NCBI RefSeq assembly: GCF_012489685.1
Contig: NC_080042.1
Coordinates: forward strand, 39,127,158 to 39,191,157
DNA: 64,000 bases
Direction of reading: 5' to 3'
Source of the DNA: Lotus japonicus
Lineage: Eukaryota; Streptophyta; Magnoliopsida; Fabales; Fabaceae
The notes below the pieces were generated by a model, which searched no databases, had not been told where the DNA came from, and was given only the letters and a program-made list of their open reading frames with translations. Every line of letters begins with the position of its first letter. Positions within the stretch are counted from its first letter, which is position 1. The translations under genes and the position numbers were made by a program. Shown one piece after another: positions 40,488 through 49,700 of this stretch.

Positions 40488-40492
40488 GAGAA
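40488..40492 (+). repeat. Left target-site duplication GAGAA
   Basis: GAGAA lies directly left of the element (40488-40492) and again directly right (43779-43783). Removing the element and one copy restores the uninterrupted B sequence ACAAAGGAGAAAGAGGCC found in most other monomers. A 5-bp duplication is the usual size for LTR retrotransposon integrase. Confidence 0.96.
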
Positions 40493-41304
40493 TGATATGA
40501 TTTGGGAAACAAAGGATCGTCCTGAAAACCAGTGATAAAGATAGGAACTTGACCCTAACCGCGACCTGCCGGTAGAACCAAAGTTATCAAAGATAAAAGG
40601 GGAACTTGACCCGAACCGCGACCTGCCGGTAGAACCAAAGTTATCAAAGATAAAAGGGGAACTTAACCCTAACCGCGACCTGCCGGTAGAACCAAAGTTA
40701 TCAAGTTTAGTTCTTAACCCAAGAACAAATGGGAAGCTCTCACAATATGAGAAAACTCAATATCATTCAGATTCAAAAACTGATTTGTTCCATACATTGA
40801 GTCCCTATTTATAGGCTAAGTGGGATGCTACTCTTTCCAATAAGTAATAATGCTCCCACTAACAATTAATAGACTCCACTAGAGATTAATAGCTCCCCTA
40901 GCATTGGAAACTTGAGTAAAACCCACTATTCCTAAAGATGAGTCAAAGGATCATAAAAGACATTAAAAACCAACTAGGGGGAATACAAAATGTCATCAGA
41001 AAATTCACCCCTAAATTAAATACGAAAATTCAAAAGAGAATAAAAATATTGGACTTATTTTGTAGTTATGAAGGTCCAATTATTATTAGTCTATAATTTG
41101 TATAATTTCAGCTCATGAATGCATCTTTAACATGGAGATTGGGCTCTTGACAAATCTGCCTTCATGTTGGGTCCAAACCATCATTCTTAATTTGAAGGAA
41201 AAATCCTTGCAAAGCTTGAATCATTCCTTTAGGCTTGGACCTTGTAATTGGACATCCTATTCCTTGGAAAAGAGTCTATGAATGGGCTGGTCCGATCTCT
41301 ATCA
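40493..41304 (-). repeat. 3' LTR (812 bp)
   Basis: The left copy on the plus strand, 3' in element sense. It is 56 bp longer than the other LTR because of one extra 57-bp minisatellite unit and a one-base difference in an A-run. On the minus strand it has an intact TATAAATA box (plus-strand 40806-40813). Confidence 0.92.
40544..40706 (+). repeat. 57-bp LTR minisatellite, three copies
   Basis: Units start with GGAACTTGACC or a variant at 40544, 40601 and 40658, each containing CCGCGACCTGCCGGTAGAACC. The other LTR has two copies (43074 and 43131). The third unit has ACTTAACCC and the second CCCGAACC. Confidence 0.93.
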
Positions 41305-41348
41305 TTCCCTCCCTCTTCGAGATGATTCGTCCTCGAATCAAACTCATA
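41301..41348 (-). pseudogene. Relic of a Ty3/gypsy polyprotein C-terminus
   Basis: Read on the minus strand from 41348, the codons give YEFDSRTNHLEEGGND, overlapping the polypurine tract and entering the 3' LTR. An F-D-S-R-T-N...EGG-D ending just before the 3' LTR is the familiar tail of many plant Ty3/gypsy polyproteins. The in-frame integrase/chromodomain region that should precede it is missing. This is the strongest evidence that the element derives from a gypsy parent by internal deletion. Confidence 0.65.
41305..41318 (-). other. Polypurine tract
   Basis: The minus strand reads GAAGAGGGAGGGAA immediately upstream of the 3' LTR TGATAG. It would serve as primer for plus-strand DNA synthesis and fixes the element orientation together with the PBS. 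Confidence 0.88.
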
Positions 41349-41372
41349 ACCTGGTCAAAGGAACAACAATAA

Positions 41373-41570
41373 TTAGTTAAAAAAAAAAGTTGAAAAACTC
41401 TCTACTGCACAAAACTGAATTAAGCCTCCGGGATCGAAGACTAATCTTAAGCATGCTAGCCATTCAAGTAAGGAATCATATTCATCATATAAGAAACCAC
41501 CATGATCAACATGCCAAACACCTTTCAAGAAGCCATATTGATCAAGATAGTACAACTTGTATTTGAGCAT
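41373..41570 (-). pseudogene. Internal coding remnant, third segment
   Basis: A 65-codon frame starting MLKYKLYYLDQYGFLKG and containing WLACLRLVFDPGGLIQ. It is in the same reading frame as the two upstream segments and is separated from the middle one by a TAA at 41601-41603 and ten sense codons. No domain is recognised. Codon content looks like decayed coding sequence rather than noise, and the position suggests what is left of the parent polyprotein after a large deletion. Confidence 0.4.
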
Positions 41571-41600
41571 GAAATCACAATTGGAACCATTAGTCTCAAG

Positions 41601-42095
41601 TTATCTACCCATGGCACATTCAGCTTGTTTAGAATTATTCCAAGTAGAGTTACAATCAAAATCAGGTGAAGATTCATGCATTTTCAGAACATCCTTGTTA
41701 TGCAAATCATCATGTGAAAATGAATTAGTCAACGTATGCACATTAACATGTAAATCAGAAGAATTCTTCATGTGTATCAAATTTTCATGTAAATCATTAG
41801 GAACAACCACAACACTTGAATCAAACAAAGTAACTACTCCCTGCTCGGTCTCTTGAGGATTGCTCAAAATTGTTGGCTTCACAACTAATGGTGCACTTGG
41901 GATTAGACCAATCTGTTTCCTAGTTCTTAATGGTGATGTAAAATCACATGGATCTTGACCCTGCAGAATATGTTCAACACCACTAGACAAAGAAAAGTTA
42001 TTAGAATCATTGGAAATCAAGGTTATTTCTTGACAAGAAAACACTTGACCATCACTGCTATTTTTTTCACAATCCTTTTCTTTTTTTCTCAATTC
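41601..42095 (-). pseudogene. Internal coding remnant, middle segment (~160 codons)
   Basis: An open stretch following a TAG at 42096-42098, in the same frame as the gag-like N-terminus. It has no ATG at its start (TTG only), so it could be made only by read-through of that stop. It is rich in Ser, Asn and Asp (SSDGQVFSCQ..., ILQGQDPCDFTSPLRTRKQI) and ends AECAMGR. No zinc knuckle (CCHC) or protease DTG/DSG motif is visible. Family unknown; gag C-terminal half or an element-specific spacer protein are both possible. Confidence 0.45.
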
Positions 42096-42098
42096 CTA

Positions 42099-42250
42099 AT
42101 TCTTTTCACTATCAACTTCTTTTTCTATCAATTCTTTTTTCTTTTCACTTCTCATTTCTTTTTCTCTCAACTCTTCTTTCTTTTCATTTCTCATTTCTTT
42201 TTCTCTCAACTCTTCTTTCTTTTCACTTTCTCTCTTTTCCAATTTCTCAT
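42099..42250 (-). repeat. 39-bp purine/pyrimidine minisatellite encoding a KE-rich 13-residue repeat
   Basis: The plus strand shows repeated TTCTTTTTCTCTCAACTC-type units of 39 bp, about three copies. In the gag-like frame they translate as repeats of KKEELREKEMRNE, a charged, probable helical or coiled-coil stretch. The repeat links the gag-like N-terminus to the middle remnant in one frame. Confidence 0.75.
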
Positions 42251-42266
42251 TTCTATCCTTCCTTAT

Positions 42267-42479
42267 TTATCCCTCATGCTCTCTCCCTCTTTCCCCTTCA
42301 TGCCTCCCAGAATATCTTCCATATGGAGACTCCTCTTCTTTATTGTTTCGCCTAGGAGGGATCCCAGACCTTGATGAATGTGTTAAATCATCCAATCTCC
42401 TATTCAAGGCATCAAATTGTTCTTGAAAAACTTTTGCCAAAAATTTGAGATCAAGTTCTTCTTTTCCTCCTCTACTCAT
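42267..42479 (-). pseudogene. gag-like N-terminal fragment (70 codons)
   Basis: Starts at ATG 42477-42479, MSRGGKEELDLKFLAKVF, and ends at a TAA (42267-42269). Residues 8-32 form a predicted amphipathic helix (FLAKVFQEQFDALNRRLDDL), followed by a basic Ser/Arg/Gly-rich part. N-termini with a Q-F-x-x-L-N-x-R-L-D type helix are common in plant Ty3/gypsy gag; that is my basis for the name, and no capsid domain follows. The frame stays open beyond the TAA through the KE-rich repeat, then hits TAG (42096) and TAA (41601). I chose the ATG because the longer frame upstream opens only at GTG. Confidence 0.55.
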
Positions 42480-43008
42480 GATTAAGTGCTGCAAGAAATA
42501 GTAAGTAATAAAATCCTCACTCACACAATCTCACGTGTTTACGCTCAAAACATTTTAATCACTCGTGTTTCGCTCAATATTTGGCTTTTTTTTTCTCTAA
42601 TGATCTCACAACTCTTGCCTTTTACCATTCAGCTTCACCTTATGAGCTCTTAGGTTTTTTTTTTTTTTTTTGATTGCTGGAAAGAAACACACTTAAATTC
42701 TTCAGGTCACACCTCTTTTTTTTTTTTTGTAATACTTCTTTTTTTTTCTTTTTTTTTGTGCTTTTGGACCTGAACACTTCTTTTCTTTTCTTTCTTTTTT
42801 TTTTTGCACTTTTTTTCCAGCAGAATGCAAATCACAAAAGACAAAAAGAATGAAGGAACACACGAAAACTTCAAAAAAAGATGATGAGAAGACAAGGGAA
42901 AGGATAATATGAGTAGGCTGTTTTTTTTTTATATAGAATGAGAACAACAAAAAAAAACGAAAAATAAAAACAAAATGGAGAAAAGAAACCTGGTTTTCAA
43001 GAGCCTAA
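42480..43008 (-). other. Untranslated leader of the element
   Basis: AT-rich with long homopolymers: T12-T14 runs at ~42656-42672 and ~42716-42728 on the plus strand, and further T-runs to ~42810. It lies between PBS and gag-like start. Lys-rich frames here are products of poly(A)/poly(T) and are not genes. Confidence 0.7.
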
Positions 43009-43020
43009 GCTCTGGTACCA
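43009..43020 (-). other. Primer binding site, initiator tRNA-Met type
   Basis: The minus strand reads TGGTACCAGAGC, two bases inside the 5' LTR edge. The usual plant PBS complementary to the initiator tRNA-Met 3' end begins TGGTATCAGAGC, so there is one mismatch. The adjoining bases (TTAGGCTC) are only partly complementary. Confidence 0.85.
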
Positions 43021-43022
43021 AC

Positions 43023-43778
43023 TGATATGATTTGGGAAACAAAGGATCGTCCTGAAATCCGGTGACAAAGATAGGAACTTGACCCTAACCGCGACCTGCC
43101 GGTAGAACCAAAGTTATCAAAGATAAAAGGGGAACTTGACCCTAACCGCGACCTGCCGGTAGAACCAAAGTTATCAAGTTTAGTTCTTAACCCAAGAACA
43201 AATGGGAAGCTCTCACAATATGAGAAAACTCAATATCATTCAGATTCAAAAACTGATTTGTTCCATACATTGAGTCTCTATTTATCGGCTAAGTGGGATG
43301 CTACTCTTTCCAATAAGTAATAATGCTCCCACTAACAATTAATAGACTCCACTAGAGATTAATAGCTCCACTAGCATTGAAAACTTGAGTAAAAACCCAC
43401 TATTCCTAAAGATGAGTCAAAGGCTCATAAAAGACATTAAAAACCAACTAGGGGGAATACAAAATGTCATCAGAAAATTCACCCCTAAATTAAATACGAA
43501 AATTCAAAAGAGAATAAAAATATTGGACTTATTTTGTAGTTATGAAGGTCCAATTATTATTAGTCTATAATTTGTATAATTTCAGCTCATGAATGCATCT
43601 TTAACATGGAGATTGGGCTCTTGACAAATCTGCCTTCATGTTGGGTCCAAACCATCATTCTTAATTTGAAGGAAAAATCCTTGCAAAGCTTTATTCATTC
43701 CTTTAGGCTTGGACCTTGTAATTGGACATCCTATTCCTTGGAAAAGAGTCTATGAATGGGCTGGTCCGATCTCTATCA
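43023..43778 (-). repeat. 5' LTR (756 bp)
   Basis: The right copy, 5' in element sense. It has two copies of the 57-bp minisatellite. The TATA box seen in the other LTR (TATAAATA) reads GATAAATA here (plus-strand 43279-43286), so the promoter copy that would drive the element may be weakened. Confidence 0.93.
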
Positions 43779-46700
43779 GAGAAAGAGGCCAAAATATTGC
43801 TTTTGAGTATAGAAATTCGTCCCTAATGACCAAAAGTGTCTTGTTGTACCACAATAAGTTTAAGCTCATGATATTCCTCCATCGAATGTGATGCAAGTTC
43901 GTTGAGCTCAACTAAATGTCGGGGTTTAAGGATAAGGGTTAAGGGTTTAGGGTTTAGGTTTTAGAGTTGGACAAAAGTATAAAGAGGCAAACAAGCTTTT
44001 GAGAGGACATAAATTTAAAATCGTGTTGTTAATCTATTGTATGTGATATGAGTTCGTAAAGCTCAACTAAAACTTAGTACAAATGGAGAATTGTAACGAA
44101 ATAAGTAGAGTAGGAACAAAGGAGAAAGAGGCCAAAATATTGCTTTTGAGTGAAGAAATTCGTCCCTAATGACCAAAAGTGTCTTGTTGTACCACAATAA
44201 GTTTAAGCTCATGATATTCCTCCATCGAATGTGATGCAAGTTCGTTGAGCTCAACTAAATGTCGGGGTTTAAGGATCAGGGTTAAGGGTTTAGGGTTTAG
44301 GTTTTAGAGTTGGACAAAAGTATAAAGAGGCAAACAAGCTTTTGAGAGGACATAAATTTAAAATCGTGTTGCTAATCTATTGTATGTGATATGAGTTCGT
44401 AGAGCTCAACTAAAACTTACTAAAAATGGAGAATTGTAACGAAATAAGTAGAGTAGGAACAAAGGAGAAAGTGGCCAAAATATTGCTTTTGAGGGGAGAA
44501 ATTCGCCCCTAATGACCAAAAGTGACTTGTTGTACGACAATAAGATTAAGCTCATGATATTCCACGATCGAATGTTATGCAAGTTCGCAGAGCTCAACTA
44601 AGTGTCGGTGTTTAGGGTTAAGGGTTTAGGGTTTAGGGTTTAGGTTTTAAACTAGGACAAAAGTAGAAAGAGGCCCACAAGCTTTTGAGAGGACATAAAT
44701 TTATAATCGTGTTAGTAATCTATTGTATGTGATATGAGTTCGTAAAGCTCAACTAAAACTTAGTACGAATGGAGAATTGTAACGAAATAAGTAGAGTAGG
44801 AACAAAGGAGAAAGAGGCCAAAATATTGCTTTTGAGTGGAGAAATTCATCCCTAATGACCAAAAGTGTCTTGTTGTACCATAATAAGTTTAAGCTCATGA
44901 TATTGCTCCATCGAATGTGATGCAAATTCGTAGAGCTCAACTAAATGTCGGTGTTTAAGGATAAGGGTTAAGGGTCTAGGGTTTAGGTTTTAGAGTTTGA
45001 CAAAAGTGTAAAGAGGCAAACAAGCTTTTGAGAGGACATAAACTTAAAATCGTGTTGTTAATCTATTGTATGTGATATGAGTTCGTAGAGCTCAACTAAA
45101 ACTTACTACAAATGGAGAATTGTAACGAAATAAGTAGAGTAGGAACAAAGGAGAAAGAGGCCAAAATATTGCTTTTGAGTGAAGAAATTCGTCCCTAATG
45201 ACCAAAAGTGTCTTGTTGTACCACAATAAGTTTAAGCTCATGATATTCCTCCATCGAATGTGATGCAAGTTCGTTGAGCTCAACTAAATGTCGGGGTTTA
45301 AGGATACGGGTTAAGGGTTTAGGGTTTAGGTTTTAGAGTTGGACAAAAGTATAAAGAGGCAAACAAGCTTTTGAGAGGACATAAATTTAAAATCGTGTTG
45401 TTAATCTATTGTATGTGATATGAGTTCGTAAAGCTCAACTAAAACTTACTACATTTGGAGAATTGTAACGAAATAAGTAGAGTAGGAACAAAGGAGAAAG
45501 AGGCCAAAATATTGATTTTGAGTTGAGAAATTCGTCCCTAATGACCATAAGTGTCTTGTTGTACCACTATAAGTTTAAGCTCATGATATTCCTCCATCGA
45601 ATGTGATGCAAGTTCGTTGAGCTCAACTAAATGTCGGGGTTTATGGATAAGGGTTTAGGTTTTAGAGTTGGACAAAAGTATAAAGAGGCAAACAAGCTTT
45701 TGAGAGGACATAACTTGTTAATCTATTGTATGTGATATGAGTTCGTAGAGCTCAACTAAAACTTACTACAAATGGAGAATTGTTACGAAATAAGTAGAGT
45801 AGGAACAAAGGAGAAAGAGGCCAAAATATTGCTTTTGAGTGAAGAAATTCGTCCCTAATGACCAAAAGTGTCTTGTTGTACCACAATAAGTTTAAGCTCA
45901 TGATATTCCTCCATCGAATGTGATGCAAGTTCGTTGAGCTCAACTAAATGTCGGGGTTTAAGGATACGGGTTAAGGGTTTAGGGTTTAGGTTTTAGAGTT
46001 GGACAAAAGTATAAAGAGGCAAACAAGCTTTTGAGAGGACATAAATTTAAAATCGTGTTGTTAATCTATTGTATGTGATATGAGTTCGTAAAGCTCAACT
46101 AAAACTTACTACATTTGGAGAATCGTAACGAAATAAGTAGAGTAGGAACAAAGGAGAAAGAGGCCAAAATATTGATTTTGAGTTGAGAAATTCGTCCCTA
46201 ATGACCATAAGTGTCTTGTTGTACCACTATAAGTTTAAGCTCATGATATTCCTCCATCGAATGTGATGCAAGTTCGTTGAGCTCAACTAAATGTCGGGGT
46301 TTATGGATAAGGGTTTAGGTTTTAGAGTTGGACAAAAGTATAAAGAGGCAAACAAGCTTTTGAGAGGACATAAATTTAATATCGTGTTGTTAATCTATTG
46401 TATGTGATATGAGTTCGTAGAGCTCAACTAAAACTTACTACAAATGGAGAATTGTTACGAAATAAGTAGAGTAGGAACAATGGAGAAAGAGGCCAAAATA
46501 TTGATTTTGAGTGGAGAAATTCGTCCCTAATGACCAAAAGTGTCTTGTTGTACCACAATAAGTTTAAGCTCATGATATTCCTCCATCGAATGTGATGCAA
46601 GTTCGTAGAGCTCAACTAAATGTCGGGGTTTAAGGATAAGGGTTTAGGTTTTAGAGTTGGACAAAAGTATAAATAGGCAAACAAGCTTTTGAGAGAACAT

Positions 46701-49700
46701 AAATTTAAAATCGTGTTGTTAATCTATTGTATGTGATATGAGTTCGTAGAGCTCAACTAAAACTTACTACAAATGGAGATTTGTAACGAAATAAGTAGAG
46801 TAGGAATAAAGGAGAAAGAGGCCAAAATATTGCATTTGAGTGGAGAAATTCGCCCCTAATGACCAAAAGTGTCTTGTTGTACGACAATAAGATTAAGCTC
46901 ATGATATTCCACGATCGAATGTTATGCAAGTTCGCAGAGCTCAACTAAGTGTCGGTGTTTAGGGTTGGGTTTAGGGTTTAGGTTTTAAACTAGGACAAAA
47001 GTAGAAAGAGGCCCACAAACTTTTGAGAGGACATAAATTTATAATCGTGTTAGTAATCTATTGTATGTGATATGAGTTCGTAAAGCTCAACTAAAACTTA
47101 GTACAAATGGAGAATTGTAATGAAATAAGTAGAGTAGGAACAAAGGAGAAAGAGGCCAAAATATTGCTTTTGAGTGGAGAAATTCATCCCTAATGACCAA
47201 AAGTGTCTTGTTGTACCATAATAAGTTTAAGCTCATGATATTGCTCCATCGAATGTGATGCAAATTCGTAGAGCTCAACTAAATGTCGGTGTTTAACGAT
47301 AAGGGTTAAGGGTCTAGGGTTTAGGTTTTAGAGTTTGACAAAAGTATAAAGAGGCAAACAAGCTTTTGAGAGGACATAAACTTAAAATCGTGTTGTTAAT
47401 CTATTGTATGTGATATGAGTTCGTAGAGCTCAACTAAAACTTACAACAAATGGAGAATTGTAACGAAATAAGTAGAGTAGGAACAAAGGAGAAAGAGGCC
47501 AAAATATTGCTTTGGAGTGAAGAAATTCGTCCCTAAGGACCAAAAGTGTCTTGTTGTACCACAATAAGTTTAAGCTCATGATATTCCTCCATCGAATGTG
47601 ATGCAAGTTCGTTGAGCTCAACTAAATGTCGGGGTTTAAGGATACGGGTTAAGGGTTTAGGGTTTAGGTTTTAGAGTTGGACAAAAGTATAAAGAGGCAA
47701 ACAAGCTTTTGAGAGGACATAAATTTAAAATCGTGTTGTTAATCTATTGTATGTGATATGAGTTCGTAGAGCTCAACTAAAACTTACTACATATGGAGAA
47801 TTGTAACGAAATAAGTAGAGTAGGAACAAAGGAGAAAGAGGCCAAAATATTGATTTTGAGTGGAGAAATTCGTCCCTAATGACCAAAAGTGTCTTGTTGT
47901 ACCACTATAAGTTTAAGCTCATGATATTCCTCCATCGAATGTGATGCAAGTTCGTTGAGCTCAACTAAATGTCGGGGTTTATGGTAGGTTTAGGTTTTAG
48001 AGTTGGACAAAAGTATAAAGAGGCAAACAAGGTTTTGAGAGGACATAAATTTAAAATCGTGTTGTTAATCTTTTGTATGTGATATGAGTTCGTAGAGCTC
48101 AAATAAAACTTACTACAAATGGAGAATTGTTACGAAATAAGTAGAGTAGGAACAATGGAGAAAGAGGCCAAATTATTGCTTTTGAGTGGAGAAATTCGTC
48201 CCTAATGACCAAAAGTGTCTTGTTGTACCACAATAAGTTTAAGCTCATGATATTCCTCCATCGAATGTGATGTAAGTTCGTTGAGCTCAACTAAATGTCG
48301 GGGTTTAAGGATAAGGGATAAGGGTTTAGGGTTTAGGTTTTAGAGTTGGACAAAAGTATAAAGAGGCAAACAATCTTTTGAGAGGACATAAATTTAAAAT
48401 CGTGTTGTTAATCTATTGTATGTGATATGAGTTCGTAGAGCTCAACTAAAACCTACTACAAATGGAGAATTGTAACGGAATAAGTAGAGTAGGAACAAAG
48501 GAGAAAGAGGCCAAAATATTGATTTTGAGTGGAGAAATTCGTCCCTAATGACCAAAAGTGTCTTGTTGTACCACAATAAGTTTAAGCTCATGATATTCCT
48601 CCATCGAATGTGATGCAAGTTCGTAGAGCTCAACTAAATGTCGGGGTTTAAGGATAAGGGTTTAGGTTTTAGAGTTGGACAAAAGTATAAAGAGGCAAAC
48701 AAGCTTTTGAGAGGACATAAATTTAAAATCGTGTTGTTAATCTATTGTATGTGATATGAGTTCGTAGAGCTCAACTAAAACTTACTACAAATGGAGAATT
48801 GTAACGAAATAAGTAGAGTAGGAACAAAGGAGAAAGAGGCCAAAATATTGCATTTGAGTGGAGAAATTCGCCCCTAATGACCAAAAGTGTCTTGTTGTAC
48901 GACAATAAGATTAAGCTCATGATATTCCACGATCGAATGTTATGCAAGTTCGCAGAGCTCAACTAAGTGTCGGTGTTTAGGGTTAAGGGTTTAGGGTTTA
49001 GGGTTTAGGTTTTAAACTAGGACAAAAGTAGAAAGAGGCCACAAGCTTTTGAGAGGACATAAATTTATAATCGTGTTAGTAATCTATTGTATGTGATATG
49101 AGTTCGTAAAGCTCAACTAAAACTTAGTACAAATGGAGAATTGTAACGAAATAAGTAGAGTAGGAACAAAGGAGAAAGAGGCCAAAATATTGCTTTTGAG
49201 TGGAGAAATTCATCCCTAATGACCAAAAGTGTCTTGTTGTACCATAATAAGTTTAAGCTCATGATATTGCTCCATCGAATGTGATGCAAGTTCATAGAGC
49301 TCAACTAAATGTCGGTGTTTAAGGATAAGGGTTAAAGGTTTAGGGTTTAGGTTTTAGAGTTGGACAAAAGTATAAAGAGGCAAACAAGCTTTTGAGAGGA
49401 CATAAATTTAAAATCGTGTTGTTAATCTATTGTATGTGATATGAGTTCGTAGAGCTCAACTAAAACTTACTACAAATGGAGAATTGTAACGAAATAAGTA
49501 GAGTAGGAACAAAGGAGAAAGAGGCCAAAATATTGCTTTTGAGTGGAGAAATTCGCCCCTAATGACCAAAAGTGACTTGTTGTACGACAATAAGATTTAG
49601 CTCATGATATTCCACGATCGAATGTTATGCAAGTTCGCAGAGCTCAACTAAGTGTCGCTGTTTAGGGTTAAGGGTTTAGGGTTTAGGGTTTAGGTTTTAA

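Larger units (their letters stand above)
16142..40492 (+). repeat. Satellite B array, left block (343/329-bp monomer)
   Basis: About 72 head-to-tail copies, all in one orientation, starting at AAGCTCATGATATTGC (16142). Landmarks per monomer: a telomere-like heptamer tract; AGTTGGACAAAAGTATAAAG; a HindIII site in CAAGCTTTTGAGAGG; ATGAGTTCGTAGAGCTCAAC; GGAGAATTGTAACGAAATAAG; and TGTCTTGTTGTACCACAATA. Two SacI sites (GAGCTC) flank the middle. Long units are 343 bp and short units 329 bp. The minus strand repeats a 63-codon frame opening at a TTG; it is a by-product of the repeat. The block ends at a retrotransposon insertion; the first copy of its target duplication is 40488-40492. The family is not one I recognise. 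Confidence 0.97.
40493..43778 (-). mobile_element. Non-autonomous Ty3/gypsy-derived LTR retrotransposon
   Basis: A 3286-bp element on the minus strand. The 5' LTR is 43023-43778, PBS 43009-43020, internal region 41305-43022, polypurine tract 41305-41318, and 3' LTR 40493-41304. LTRs run TGATAGAGATCGG ... CATATCA on the minus strand. The internal region is only ~1.7 kb and holds a broken gag-like frame and a short pol C-terminal relic. I see no protease, reverse transcriptase, RNase H or integrase, so it must have been mobilised by enzymes of a related element. The two LTRs differ at roughly a dozen positions plus one minisatellite unit, so the insertion is fairly young but not new. It is younger than the monomer it interrupts. 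Confidence 0.93.

Noticed and set aside
41955..42374. 139-codon Phe-rich plus-strand frame
   Set aside because: It is the antisense of the KE-rich minisatellite and gag-like segment; pyrimidine-run translation only.
42702..42950. Lys-rich frames in the element leader
   Set aside because: They derive from long T-runs on the plus strand; low complexity and no ATG context of note.
43385..43891. Two short plus-strand frames in and just past the 5' LTR
   Set aside because: They lie within LTR sequence or read from LTR into satellite B, and the equivalent region of the other LTR does not conserve them as coding.
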